Below the pieces are notes generated by a model. It was not told where the DNA came from. It searched no databases and saw only the letters and a list, made by a program, of their open reading frames with translations. The translations under genes were made by a program, and so were the position numbers. Below are positions 25,008 to 34,102 of a stretch of DNA of 64,000 nucleotides, piece after piece. The stretch is from positions 186,001 to 250,000 of the forward strand of contig NZ_FNGY01000006.1 in NCBI RefSeq assembly GCF_900103665.1. The letters are read 5' to 3'. This DNA is from Pedobacter steynii. GTDB lineage: Bacteria > Bacteroidota > Bacteroidia > Sphingobacteriales > Sphingobacteriaceae. Position 1 is the stretch's first letter, and each line of letters begins with the position of its first letter.

Positions 25008-25048
25008 TTTAAATGATAAAAGCCCAGGATGGGCTTTTATCATTTAAA
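25008..25048. terminator. Bidirectional terminator hairpin (first of two)
   Basis: A near-perfect 19-bp stem (core AAAGCCCA against TGGGCTTT) with a 3-base loop between the NrtR-type gene and the convergent GlcNAc kinase. The arms end in A and T runs, so it can end transcription in both directions. Confidence 0.85.
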
Positions 25049-25050
25049 AA

Positions 25051-25078
25051 AAAGCAGCTCTTTTAAGGAAGCTGCTTT
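25051..25078. terminator. Second terminator hairpin
   Basis: Arms AAAGCAGCT (25051-25059) and AGCTGCTTT (25070-25078). It immediately follows the first hairpin and ends 7 bases before the kinase stop codon, serving mainly the minus-strand gene. Confidence 0.7.
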
Positions 25079-25085
25079 GAATATT

Positions 25086-25943
25086 TTATTTATTTACTGC
25101 GCTGATGTGGTAATCTACCAGGTCATCTATAGGAGAGCGGATCACCTTGCCTACGCCCATCTCGTATCTGTCTGCCACAATGCTCAGAATGTCTCTGAAG
25201 CTGTAACCTACGGATCCCACACAGTTTAAAGAATACTCTTTATAATTCGGGTAATGAATAACCAGGTTCTCAAAGAATGCTGTAAATGCATAATCTACTG
25301 TAGAGAACGTATAGTCTTCGTAATTGTCTTTGAAGTCGTATAAGAACTTACTGAAACCAGCGCAAAAGCGGTTTGGAAGTGGTTTGTTATAGATGTGGTC
25401 AAAAATATCCTCATTGGTTAACGCATAGTTGTCATAAAAAGTCTCTCTAAGACCTTTAGGCATATAACCTTTCATATAATCACTCAGAATTCTTTTGCCG
25501 ATGAAACATCCGCTACCTTCATCTCCAAGGAAATAACCCAGAGAATCGATGTTCAAAGAGATGTCTTTACCATCATATAGGCAGGAGTTTGTTCCTGTTC
25601 CAAGGATCGCTGCAAAACCAGGCTCATCGCCAAGTAATGCTCTGCAGGAAGCCAGTAAATCATGGCCTATATTGATCTCCGCATTCGGAAAAATCAGCTG
25701 CATGGCATCTGCTACAATTTTGCGCTTGGCATCAGTAGAGCAACCTGCACCATAATAGTTCACTTGAGTTAGTTTCTCCGTTTCTAAATGATCCGGAAGA
25801 GATTTTCTTAACGAACCAACAATATATTCTGTATCTGAGAAGTATGGGTTATATCCTTCTGTATTAAAATGAATTTTCCTACCTGCTTCATTAATTAAAC
25901 ACCAATTGGTTTTGGTTGAACCACCATCTGCAATAACTATCAT
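25086..25943 (-). CDS. N-acetylglucosamine kinase, BadF/BadG family
   Basis: A 285-residue ASKHA-fold kinase with the intact phosphate-1 motif (IVIADGGSTKTNW), phosphate-2 motif (AILGTGTNSCLYDG), a catalytic aspartate in GHDLLASC, and GYFLGDEGSGCFIGKRIL. Related enzymes phosphorylate N-acetylglucosamine, feeding amino sugars into metabolism or cell-wall recycling. It is a paralogue of the altered copy in the pfkA operon (21537). It stands alone, convergent with the NrtR-type gene. Confidence 0.88.
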   Translation of the reverse strand: MIVIADGGSTKTNWCLINEAGRKIHFNTEGYNPYFSDTEYIVGSLRKSLPDHLETEKLTQVNYYGAGCSTDAKRKIVADAMQLIFPNAEINIGHDLLASCRALLGDEPGFAAILGTGTNSCLYDGKDISLNIDSLGYFLGDEGSGCFIGKRILSDYMKGYMPKGLRETFYDNYALTNEDIFDHIYNKPLPNRFCAGFSKFLYDFKDNYEDYTFSTVDYAFTAFFENLVIHYPNYKEYSLNCVGSVGYSFRDILSIVADRYEMGVGKVIRSPIDDLVDYHISAVNK

Positions 25944-26401
25944 CTTAATTTGTTTTTTTCGGGATAAAAGTAAATAATCCTAACACTTTTGTATGGTTTT
26001 TTTTCATAAATGTAATTCTTTAGTTTAAGTTTTTAAATAATTATCCGTCTTTAAATAGTTAAAAAGGCGGTTTTTTGTAATTTTATTTATTGATTTAAGG
26101 TTACCATATTGTTAAAAAAACACTAAGCTAAAATACGCTTGTTATTTTGAAATCCAAATTTAAAATCAAGCATTTGCAAGAAAGGGTTTTTTTATTGGGT
26201 TAAACTGCGCTTTCGGCGTAGAAAAAAACCTCAATTGGACATTTATTAAACGATTTAGTACCCATTTATAGCCAATTTTCCCAAAAACGCATAAAACTTA
26301 AAAAAGCGGCGAAGAAACTTAACAATAGTTTTACACAAAGGTTTAGTTTGTAAATAGAAGATAGATCGCCGGATTTTTTGAATATTTGTATTCATTCGTA
26401 A
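25944..26401. other. Intergenic region with a long hairpin
   Basis: A 458-bp AT-rich spacer between divergent genes. From 26185 to 26230 it can fold into a long hairpin: outer arms GGTTTTTT and AAAAAACC, inner arms CTGCGC and GCGTAG around TTTCG. The hairpin lies 172 bp before the threonine aldolase ATG and could be a regulatory leader or an RNA terminator. Nothing else is clear. Confidence 0.4.
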
Positions 26402-27445
26402 ATGACTATGGCAATAAAAATTGATTTTAGAAGCGATACCGTAACCAGGCCAACGGAAGGTATGCTCGCTGCAATGATGAGCGCAAAGGTGGGGGATGAT
26501 GTGTTTGGAGAAGATGAAACTGTTCATAAACTGGAGACTAAACTCGCTACGATGTTTAACATGGAAGCAGGGCTTTTTTGCCCCTCAGGAACCATGACCA
26601 ATCAGATCGCCATCAAATGCTTCACTCAGCCGATGGATGAAGTGATTTGCGACCAGACGGCACATGTCTACAGGTACGAAGGCGGGGGTATTGCCTATCA
26701 TTCTATGGCCTCTGTCAGATTGCTGAACGGCGATCGCGGGATATTAACCCCGGAATTGATTGAGCCGGAAATTAACGATGAAAATATTCACTATCCGAAC
26801 TCCAGCCTGGTAGTCCTTGAAAATACAGTCAACAAAGGTGGAGGTGCCTGCTATAATCTGACTCAGATTGAGCCGATTCATACCTTATGTAATATTAAAG
26901 GTCTAAAACTTCACCTGGATGGTGCCCGTATCTTCAACGCATTGGTTGCGACTGGTGATCATGCCAGGAGTTACGGACAGTATTTTGATGGTATTTCCAT
27001 CTGCCTTTCTAAGGGGCTGGGTGCTCCGGTCGGATCTGTTCTGCTCGGTTCTAAAGAAACGATTAGAAAAGCAACAAAAATCAGGAAAGCATTTGGTGGT
27101 GGAATGCGTCAGTCGGGTTTTCTGGCAGCTGCAGGAATTTACGCACTTGACCATCACGTAGATCGTATGGCCATTGATCATCAGCATGCCAAAGCGCTGG
27201 CAGCAGCACTGAGTCCATTGAATTATGTGGCTTCGGTGATGCCTGTAGAGACCAATATTGTGATTTTTGAAGTTGCTGCAGGATTTAAAGCAGAAAACGT
27301 CATACACCTGCTTGCCGAAAAGGGAATTGCCTGCAGCATGATGGGGACGAATATCAGATTGGTGACACATCTCGATATTTCTTCGGAGATGATCGACATG
27401 GCGATAGAAAACATCATACATTTGCACCCATCGGGGCATAAATAA
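26402..27445 (+). CDS. ltaE: Low-specificity L-threonine aldolase
   Basis: A 347-residue PLP enzyme that splits L-threonine (and allo-threonine) into glycine and acetaldehyde. IDFRSDTVTRPTEGM and MSAKVGDDVFGEDETV are the family opening, HLDGARIFNA carries the aspartate that pairs with the PLP nitrogen, and ICLSKGLGAPVGSVL carries Schiff-base lysine K204. An in-frame second ATG lies two codons later. It heads a likely operon with accC (8-base gap) and ribE (8-base gap). Confidence 0.94.
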   Translation: MTMAIKIDFRSDTVTRPTEGMLAAMMSAKVGDDVFGEDETVHKLETKLATMFNMEAGLFCPSGTMTNQIAIKCFTQPMDEVICDQTAHVYRYEGGGIAYHSMASVRLLNGDRGILTPELIEPEINDENIHYPNSSLVVLENTVNKGGGACYNLTQIEPIHTLCNIKGLKLHLDGARIFNALVATGDHARSYGQYFDGISICLSKGLGAPVGSVLLGSKETIRKATKIRKAFGGGMRQSGFLAAAGIYALDHHVDRMAIDHQHAKALAAALSPLNYVASVMPVETNIVIFEVAAGFKAENVIHLLAEKGIACSMMGTNIRLVTHLDISSEMIDMAIENIIHLHPSGHK

Positions 27446-27453
27446 CCTATTAA

Positions 27454-28941
27454 ATGAAGAAAATCCTTATAGCCAACAGAGGCGAAATTGCATTGCGGAT
27501 CATGCGCTCTGCACGTGAGATGGGCATAAAAACCGTAGCCGTATATTCCGAAGCAGACCGGGAAGCGCTTCATGTGCGCTATGCAGATGAAGCCATTTGT
27601 ATTGGTCCTGCTGCTTCCAGTCAAAGTTATTTGTTAGGAGAGAAGATCATTGAAGCCTGTAAAATTACCGGGGCTGAAGCCATCCATCCCGGATATGGTT
27701 TCTTATCAGAGAATGCTTCTTTTGCCCGATTGGTGAAAGCTTCCGGACTGATCCTGATCGGTCCTACACCCGAAGCAATGGAAATTATGGGAAATAAGTT
27801 GTCTGCAAAAGCAGCGGCTTTAAAGTATCAGATCCCAATGGTTCCGGGAACGGAAGAGGCGATTACAGATGTCAGCGAGGCAAAATTAAGAGCAGTAGAG
27901 GTTGGCTTTCCCATCCTGATTAAAGCCGCTGCCGGTGGTGGCGGAAAAGGAATGAGGGTGGTAGAGCAGGTTTCCGATTTTGAGGAGCAAATGCAATTGG
28001 CGGTAAGTGAAGCAACATCTGCTTTTGGTGATGGTTCGGTCTTTATTGAGCGTTATGTGTCTTCCCCGCGACATATAGAAATACAAGTCCTGGGGGATAC
28101 CCATGGCAATATTGTTCATCTTTTTGAAAGGGATTGCTCTGTCCAGCGCAGGCACCAGAAAGTAATTGAAGAGGCACCTTCCAGCGTGCTTACTGGAGCA
28201 ATCCGGGAGAAAATGGGAAAGTGTGCAGTTGATGTAGCCCGTTCGGTAAACTATGTAGGTGCCGGAACAGTAGAATTTATTCTGGATGAAAACCTGGACT
28301 TTTTCTTTTTGGAGATGAATACCCGGTTGCAGGTAGAGCATCCGGTAACAGAAATGATCACCGGACTGGATTTGGTAAAGGAGCAAATTAAAATTGCCAG
28401 GGGCGAAAAGCTTTCCTATCGCCAGGAAGACCTTCATATTAATGGCCATGCGATGGAACTGAGAGTTTATGCGGAAGATCCTGAAAATAATTTCCTGCCT
28501 GATATAGGTGTGCTGGAAACCTATAAGACGCCGAAAGGGAATGGGGTACGGGTAGACGATGGTTTTGAGCAGGGGATGGAGATTCCGATTTATTATGATC
28601 CAATGATCGCTAAATTGATTACTTACGGAAAGACGCGGGAAGAAGCCATGGACCGAATGATTCGAGCGATCGACGAATATCACATTACCGGGATAAAAAC
28701 TACCCTGGCTTTTGGCAAATTTGTCATGCAGCATGAGGCCTTCAGGTCGGGAAACTTCAATACACATTTTGTAAGCAAACACTTTAACCCGGAACGTTTA
28801 AAGGAAGAGGATCCGGACGAAGCGCTGATGGCCGCATTGGCAGGGGCGATGTTTTACAAAAAGGCAACAGCGCTGGTAAATGCACAGCTTCAGACCGAAC
28901 AGGTCAGTAACTGGAAAAGAAACAGAACAAATTATAATTAA
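27454..28941 (+). CDS. accC: Biotin carboxylase subunit of acetyl- or acyl-CoA carboxylase
   Basis: A 495-residue ATP-grasp enzyme that carboxylates the biotin carrier. KILIANRGEIALRIMRSARE is the N-terminal domain, IKAAAGGGGKGMRVV the ATP-binding glycine loop, and ERDCSVQRRHQKVIEEAPS plus MNTRLQVEHPVTEMITG the active site. It is about 45 residues longer than typical AccC, ending in a helical tail. That tail resembles the biotin carboxylases of propionyl-type acyl-CoA carboxylases, so the acyl partner is unsettled. No carboxyltransferase or biotin carrier gene is adjacent. Confidence 0.88.
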   Translation: MKKILIANRGEIALRIMRSAREMGIKTVAVYSEADREALHVRYADEAICIGPAASSQSYLLGEKIIEACKITGAEAIHPGYGFLSENASFARLVKASGLILIGPTPEAMEIMGNKLSAKAAALKYQIPMVPGTEEAITDVSEAKLRAVEVGFPILIKAAAGGGGKGMRVVEQVSDFEEQMQLAVSEATSAFGDGSVFIERYVSSPRHIEIQVLGDTHGNIVHLFERDCSVQRRHQKVIEEAPSSVLTGAIREKMGKCAVDVARSVNYVGAGTVEFILDENLDFFFLEMNTRLQVEHPVTEMITGLDLVKEQIKIARGEKLSYRQEDLHINGHAMELRVYAEDPENNFLPDIGVLETYKTPKGNGVRVDDGFEQGMEIPIYYDPMIAKLITYGKTREEAMDRMIRAIDEYHITGIKTTLAFGKFVMQHEAFRSGNFNTHFVSKHFNPERLKEEDPDEALMAALAGAMFYKKATALVNAQLQTEQVSNWKRNRTNYN

Positions 28942-28949
28942 ATACGCAG

Positions 28950-29537
28950 ATGTTTACAGGAATAATTGAAACATTAGGAGAAATAGAAAGCATCAGAGAA
29001 GAAGGAACTAACCTTCATTTCGTAGTTCAGTCTGAATTGAGCAATGAACTAAAGATCGACCAGAGTGTATCACATAATGGGGTTTGCTTAACTGTGGTCG
29101 CATTGACCGAAAATACACATACCGTAACCGCGATTCAGGAAACCCTGGAAAAATCCAACCTTGGTGATTTAAAGGTAGGAAGCAAGGTAAATCTGGAGCG
29201 TTGTATGCAAATGAATGGGCGTCTTGACGGACATATTGTACAGGGCCATGTGGATCAGACCGCAGTCTGTGTAAAAAGAGAAGAGTTGGATGGCAGTTGG
29301 GAATACCGTTTTAAATACGATTCCAAAAATGGAAATGTGACTGTAGAAAAGGGTTCTGTTTGCGTGAATGGGATTAGTTTAACGGTAGTTGGTTCGGCGG
29401 ATGACGAATTTTCTGTATTCATCATCCCTTATACCTTTGACCATACCAACCTTCATCAGGTTAATGTGGGTGATGCCGTAAATATTGAATTTGATATCAT
29501 TGGAAAATACGTGGCCCGATTGGTTGGCCGTTCGTAA
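28950..29537 (+). CDS. ribE: Riboflavin synthase, alpha subunit
   Basis: A 195-residue enzyme that forms riboflavin from two molecules of 6,7-dimethyl-8-ribityllumazine. It has the two tandem lumazine-binding domains: MFTGIIETLGEI to VNLERCMQMNGRLDGHIVQGHVDQT, then the second from about residue 98 with SVCVNGISLTVVG and the closing TNLHQVNVGDAVNIEFD. Length is normal. It is the last gene of the ltaE-accC-ribE set, convergent with the TPR gene with no terminator visible between the stops. Confidence 0.95.
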   Translation: MFTGIIETLGEIESIREEGTNLHFVVQSELSNELKIDQSVSHNGVCLTVVALTENTHTVTAIQETLEKSNLGDLKVGSKVNLERCMQMNGRLDGHIVQGHVDQTAVCVKREELDGSWEYRFKYDSKNGNVTVEKGSVCVNGISLTVVGSADDEFSVFIIPYTFDHTNLHQVNVGDAVNIEFDIIGKYVARLVGRS

Positions 29538-30677
29538 TTACCTCTTCAATTCCTCTACTTTATTTTTTATAAATGTGATCAGCTTGGGTTGTTCCTGCGG
29601 ATTAATCGTCTTTAGGTATTGATTGTAATAGCTGATCGCATTTTTTTTATCGTTGAATTTGTTTTCATATACAAGGGCGATATTGTAGTATAAGCTGCCG
29701 TTGTTTTCAAAGAGAAGCCCTCTTTTGTAAGCCGTATTTGCCTGCTCATTCTTATCGATGTTCTCAAAAGAATCCCCCAAAAGACCATAATAACTTGCAA
29801 TTCCCGGAGAAATGGCCGCTTTGATCGTTTTTTCTAAATAAGGAACTGCATTTTTATAGTCTTTAATCCCCCGGTAACTCAATGCAATATTGTAAAGCAG
29901 GCCTTCATTGTCGGCAGATGTGTTTTTGATCTTTAGAAAATAATCCAGTGCTTTTTGATATTCCAATAGCAAAAAATGGCTCTTACCAAGGTTGTTGAGG
30001 ACAAAAGTGGAACTATCTCCATAGCTGAGCAGTTTTTCTCCGGTTTGGATGGCTATCTTATATTTTTTTGAACCCATGCTCACCGGCATTTTCATTTTGA
30101 GCAGCTGAAAATTGCTGCTGTCTGCTTTCAGTGCCGGTTCGAGAATATCTTCTGCTTTTTGAAAGAAATTACTCTTAAAATAAACCTCACAGAGGTCAAA
30201 AACAACATCTGCATCTATTGGATTTATTTTATTTGCTTTTTGGAGGTTACTCACCATTGGGCCAATTTCTCCCTGTTCTTTCTCGATTCTGGCGAGTTGT
30301 TTATAGGCATTAAAGCTATTGCTATCCAGTTTAAGGACCTGGTTGAAGTATTCTTTTGCTTTGATGTTATTCCCTCTTCTGATATTGATGTTAGCGAGGT
30401 TAAACAATCCTGAAATGTCAGCTGGCTTTTCTGTATACAACTTCAGGTAGTTCTTTTCTGCTTCTGCCAGTTTTCCCGCCATCAGATAAGCATATGCGAG
30501 CTGAGAGAGTTCCTTTGGATCTTTGGTATCTTCCTTATAGGTGCTTTGCAGGTACTGTGCAGCCTCTGCATAACGTTGCGTTTGAAAATAGTCGAGTAAT
30601 TTCTCTTTATCTACCGCTTGTGCCTGTACAAATTGAACACTTACAAAAGTCAAAAGAAAGGAAAGAAGCTTTTTCAT
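29538..30677 (-). CDS. Tetratricopeptide-repeat protein, exported
   Basis: A 379-residue protein with a signal peptide (MKKLLSFLLTFVSVQFVQAQA) followed by about nine TPR units of 34 residues, for example AYLMAGKLAEAEKNYLKLYTEK, LANINIRRGNNIKAKEYFNQVL and LGDSFENIDKNEQANTAYKRGL. TPR arrays are protein-binding scaffolds; this one would work in the periplasm or at the outer membrane. Partners are unknown. The upstream spacer contains repeats that include its own leader. Confidence 0.82.
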   Translation of the reverse strand: MKKLLSFLLTFVSVQFVQAQAVDKEKLLDYFQTQRYAEAAQYLQSTYKEDTKDPKELSQLAYAYLMAGKLAEAEKNYLKLYTEKPADISGLFNLANINIRRGNNIKAKEYFNQVLKLDSNSFNAYKQLARIEKEQGEIGPMVSNLQKANKINPIDADVVFDLCEVYFKSNFFQKAEDILEPALKADSSNFQLLKMKMPVSMGSKKYKIAIQTGEKLLSYGDSSTFVLNNLGKSHFLLLEYQKALDYFLKIKNTSADNEGLLYNIALSYRGIKDYKNAVPYLEKTIKAAISPGIASYYGLLGDSFENIDKNEQANTAYKRGLLFENNGSLYYNIALVYENKFNDKKNAISYYNQYLKTINPQEQPKLITFIKNKVEELKR

Positions 30678-30851
30678 TGGAATATAATTGTTTTTTAATG
30701 GCTATGAAGCGATCATGATCTTTATTCGTTTCGTTATGTGATCTGTAAGATCATGATGGTTTCATTGGAATATAATTGTTTTTTTTTCGCGTTAATCATT
30801 GATTTTTAAAAGTTCTCAAGAACTCGTAAACTCGGTTATGAAGCGATCATG
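30672..30851. repeat. Degenerate repeats in the spacer upstream of the TPR gene
   Basis: The 25-bp tract TTTCATTGGAATATAATTG plus a T run occurs at 30672-30696 and again at 30760-30784. The first copy contains the TPR gene's start codon region on the minus strand. A 14-bp unit ATGAAGCGATCATG occurs at 30704-30717 and 30838-30851. This suggests local duplication of the gene's leader. Confidence 0.6.
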
Positions 30852-31127
30852 CGCCTATTATTCATTTTTATTTATTGCTTTCAATGGTATTCAGGAGCTC
30901 GCAAGCGAGGTTCATGACTTTTTGTAATCGGTATGCTGATGATGGCTTCATGACCATATAGTTAGGTTTTCGAAATCAACATTTCACAAACTAAGTTATT
31001 AGTTATTCCTTGATAATCCAAATCTGAATGTCATTATCTGTTTTTTTATCGAAAAAAAGAAAACATATTGCCCCGGTAAACGGTTGGTTAAGGTATACAT
31101 CAAATGTTAATATTAATATAAAAGCAT
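30852..31127. other. Remainder of the spacer before the 99-residue gene
   Basis: AT-rich DNA with small palindromes such as CTCGC-AA-GCGAG near 30907 and a further GCTTCATGA variant near 30948. These look like decayed relatives of the repeats at 30672-30851. No gene or strong promoter is seen. Confidence 0.35.
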
Positions 31128-31427
31128 ATGGATACTTTAAAAAAGTTTGAATTAATGGAGAAGATTGTCAGAGAGTTGGAAGATTTACAACACTCGCAGC
31201 AGGCGATCATCCAGAAGATAGGGAAGATCGAAGTTGACAATATTGAATTGGGAGATAAAAGACTGGATAAAGATTTACCCGATATGCACCAAAGGGTTTC
31301 AGACAATCTGGATACCATCGTAGGAATCCTCGAATATTTTGCGGATAAAACCCAAAGCTTCGGAAATAAGAACAATGTAGATGCGTTAAAAGAAAGACAG
31401 GCAATTAACGATGCCACTGGTAACTAG
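31128..31427 (+). CDS. Small soluble coiled-coil protein, hypothetical
   Basis: A 99-residue, highly charged protein with heptad-like helices (LKKFELMEKIVRELEDLQHS, LDKDLPDMHQRVSDNLDTIV). No signal peptide, membrane helix or catalytic motif is visible, and no family is recognised. It could be a structural or adaptor protein. A strong bidirectional terminator separates it from the convergent histidine kinase. Confidence 0.6.
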   Translation: MDTLKKFELMEKIVRELEDLQHSQQAIIQKIGKIEVDNIELGDKRLDKDLPDMHQRVSDNLDTIVGILEYFADKTQSFGNKNNVDALKERQAINDATGN

Positions 31428-31434
31428 CCAGACA

Positions 31435-31480
31435 AATAACAGAAAAAGCCAGCAAGATCCTGCTGGCTTTTTCTGTTATT
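31435..31480. terminator. Strong bidirectional terminator hairpin
   Basis: Perfect 20-bp arms at 31435-31454 and 31461-31480 (core AAAAAGCCAGCA and its complement) with a 6-base loop. It runs two bases into the histidine kinase stop codon. A and T runs on both sides suit termination of both convergent genes. Confidence 0.92.
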
Positions 31481-33254
31481 AACCCATCCCTGATGTGGGT
31501 TCAATAGGAATAAACAGGTGGAAGGTGGTGCCTTTTCCGAATTCGCTTTCTACGGTAATCCTGCCTTCATTTCTTTCCATAAACTCTTTACATACCATTA
31601 GCCCAAGGCCTGTTCCTTTTTCGTTCATCGTTCCCCTGGTGGAGATATTGTCACCGCCAAATAGCTTTTTCAAGGCCTCTTTTTTAATTCCCATTCCATT
31701 GTCAGCAATAGAAAGGAGCATCTGTCCCTTGTGATAAACTGCAGTGATGTCGATCTCACAACCTTCATAACAGAACTTTATGGCATTGCTCAACAGGTTT
31801 CTCACCACGATCTGAATCATCAGCATATCTGCGTAGACGATATTTCCTGGAAATACGTCCTGTATAATCTGTACATTTTTTGATGCAGCAGAGGGTAAAT
31901 GGTAATTTACTTCATTAACGATCATACTCTTCAGGTCAAAATACTCTTTATTGATGCCATAGCCTTTGAGCTGACTTCTGGACCAATGCAGGATATTCTC
32001 TAATAGATCTGTAGTATACAGGATGTCTTTATTTAGTATCGGAGATAATTCTTTAAACTCCTCAATCGTAATCAGGTTGTTCGAAATCATTTTGAGGACT
32101 TCCGAAAGGTTCACCAAAGGGCCGCGCAAATCATGGGCAATGATCGAAAAGATCCTGTCTTTTAACTGATTGAGCTTTTTGAGCTCTTCAGTTTGCTGCT
32201 GCGACCTCAGGGATTCCTGCTTAAAATGGGTAAGGTCCTGTAATTTAATGATGGTCGCATCATTATTCAGGCGGTTCTCATCGAGGTATAAGATGTCGGC
32301 TTCCAAATCAACGGGGCCGGACTGACTCGCAATATGCAGCTCTATTTTCCCCGACTGATGTGTTTCCAGAAATTCAAAAAAAGCTTTCTGTTCCGGAAAG
32401 AACGTTTCAACTTGTGTCCCGATGATAGTTTTACTGTTCGGATCCGTCAGGTATTTTCTGAAAGCGTTGTTATAGTCGATCACCCGGTTCTTTTTATCGA
32501 TCACCAAAAAGCCATCCTGAATTAAATCAAGTACTTTTTCTCTGGCAATTGGCAATACATCAAAGAGTTTGAACCGGTAGATGGCAATGGCGATAAAGAA
32601 AATCGTTGCTGCGAAAGAAAAAGGGGTAAGGTCTAAATTTCCAACCGGACGGAAGCCCAGGATATAAGCAATATTCGTTATCCATGGAATGATTGCTGCA
32701 AAGACCACACTGTAATTTTGACTTTTATAGATCGGATCAGCTTTGCGAAAGGTGGCTATTAACAGATAACTGCCATAGCCGAGTAATAGATAGAAGTATC
32801 CGGTGAATAATTTATAAGCGATCCCAGGGACAAGGTAGACCATTGGAAATTCCCCCGTTTTATCCATGTAATAGTTCTTATAATGCAAATGGTGGTAACT
32901 ATTTGTCCAGACCAGCAGGGTAACTGTTACTGTGACTCCAATTAAAACGGAAAGCGTTAAAGGATGTTTGTACCACTTTTCCTTACCTGCTATTTTTAAG
33001 CAAAATAAGACCCAGCAGAGGGGAAGCGTGGTAATGCCTACATACTCGATGTTAATGAAAAACTTTGCCTGATCCAGTCCCGAACTGGCCAGCTCAAGTC
33101 CATACGCCAACGACCAGATCGCATTGGACAGCATCATCAGACCAAATACCTGAACCACTCCCTGCTTTTTTTTATAAGCATACCAGGAGAAAAAAAGCAT
33201 AATGCTTCCGGAGAATATTAGAAATAAGGAGTAGACATTAAATGTAAAATCCAT
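31479..33254 (-). CDS. Sensor histidine kinase with 7-helix N-terminus and PAS domain
   Basis: A 591-residue membrane kinase. Seven N-terminal helices (about 1-230) match the histidine-kinase N-terminal 7TM region; a PAS domain follows (about 242-345, ending LTHFKQESLRSQ); then the HisKA box DRIFSIIAHDLRGPL with phospho-acceptor H374, and the ATPase domain with VRNLLSNAIKFC, SIADNGMGIKKEAL and GTGLGLMVCKEFM. No response regulator gene is adjacent, so it is an orphan kinase. The signal is unknown. A TATATTTG box lies 37 bp upstream. Confidence 0.93.
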   Translation of the reverse strand: MDFTFNVYSLFLIFSGSIMLFFSWYAYKKKQGVVQVFGLMMLSNAIWSLAYGLELASSGLDQAKFFINIEYVGITTLPLCWVLFCLKIAGKEKWYKHPLTLSVLIGVTVTVTLLVWTNSYHHLHYKNYYMDKTGEFPMVYLVPGIAYKLFTGYFYLLLGYGSYLLIATFRKADPIYKSQNYSVVFAAIIPWITNIAYILGFRPVGNLDLTPFSFAATIFFIAIAIYRFKLFDVLPIAREKVLDLIQDGFLVIDKKNRVIDYNNAFRKYLTDPNSKTIIGTQVETFFPEQKAFFEFLETHQSGKIELHIASQSGPVDLEADILYLDENRLNNDATIIKLQDLTHFKQESLRSQQQTEELKKLNQLKDRIFSIIAHDLRGPLVNLSEVLKMISNNLITIEEFKELSPILNKDILYTTDLLENILHWSRSQLKGYGINKEYFDLKSMIVNEVNYHLPSAASKNVQIIQDVFPGNIVYADMLMIQIVVRNLLSNAIKFCYEGCEIDITAVYHKGQMLLSIADNGMGIKKEALKKLFGGDNISTRGTMNEKGTGLGLMVCKEFMERNEGRITVESEFGKGTTFHLFIPIEPTSGMG

Positions 33255-33291
33255 TTAAATAGTAGATGAGAATGCGATTTATAAGATGCCT

Positions 33292-33299
33292 CAAATATA
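33292..33299 (-). promoter_or_regulatory. Promoter -7 box for the 591-residue histidine kinase
   Basis: Minus-strand TATATTTG, a perfect TAnnTTTG match about 38 bp before the start codon. No clear -33 element. Confidence 0.4.
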
Positions 33300-33404
33300 C
33301 CCCATACTTAATGATTGTGAATATAAAACTACGTAATTTAGTTATGAATTAAAAATATTCTTAGTTTTACATAACAGTTATCCATATCAACTTATCATCA
33401 CATT

Positions 33405-33992
33405 ATGAAAAAAATAATCTTATCTGCATTATTCATCTGTTCCAGCATGATGGCTTTCAGTCAGGTGTTACCTAGTTTTCAGTTCGGACTAAAAGGTGGG
33501 GTCAACCTGTCGAAATTCAGTACTCAAAGTACTTTTAGCAGCGATAACAGGGCGGGATATTATGGTGGCGTCTGGGCACGTATCGGTGCAGCAGGAATAC
33601 ACCTGCAACCGGAGCTTTACATTTCCGGTAAGAATACAACGTTAAAAAATAGCGCTGGTGAAGAAAATAAAGTAAAGTTTACCAGTTTGGATATCCCGGT
33701 TTTAGTAGGTACAAAAATCGGAGCAGCAGGGATTGGTATTCGTTTGAATACAGGGCCTGTAGTTTCTTTTATCCTGAATAAAGACCAGTCTATCGGTGAT
33801 GCAACCAGCTCTGCGCTTAAAGGAAACTTTAAAGATCAAAACTTTGCATGGCAGTTTGGTGCAGGTTTAGACATCAGCAAGTTAGGTATAGATTTAAGAT
33901 ACGAACAAGGTCTTTCTAAAATTGGAAAAGACGATTATAGCGGTAAAAAGCTAGGCTTGTTCACTTTAGGATTGGCTTACCGTTTATTCTAA
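33405..33992 (+). CDS. Outer-membrane beta-barrel protein
   Basis: A 195-residue protein with signal peptide (MKKIILSALFICSSMMAFSQ) and an eight-stranded barrel pattern from FQFGLKGGVNLSKFS to LGLFTLGLAYRLF, ending in phenylalanine as outer-membrane proteins do. It belongs to the small PorT/OmpX-like barrels common in Bacteroidota. The function is unknown. It is followed by two hairpins. Confidence 0.85.
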   Translation: MKKIILSALFICSSMMAFSQVLPSFQFGLKGGVNLSKFSTQSTFSSDNRAGYYGGVWARIGAAGIHLQPELYISGKNTTLKNSAGEENKVKFTSLDIPVLVGTKIGAAGIGIRLNTGPVVSFILNKDQSIGDATSSALKGNFKDQNFAWQFGAGLDISKLGIDLRYEQGLSKIGKDDYSGKKLGLFTLGLAYRLF

Positions 33993-34001
33993 AAACAAAA
34001 G

Positions 34002-34052
34002 TTTTCAACATTTTGTTGAAAAGGGGTGAGCACCAGTTGCTTACCCCTTTTT
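34002..34052 (+). terminator. Tandem hairpins ending the barrel gene
   Basis: First stem TTTTCAACA with TGTTGAAAA (34002-34022), then AAGGGGTGAGC with GCTTACCCCTT (34021-34048 region) followed by a T run. The second is a strong intrinsic terminator. They lie between the barrel gene and the 93-residue gene. Confidence 0.8.
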
Positions 34053-34102
34053 TTGGCTCTAAAATTGACAGTATCATTCTCCCTAACTTAAATAATACGA
34101 CT

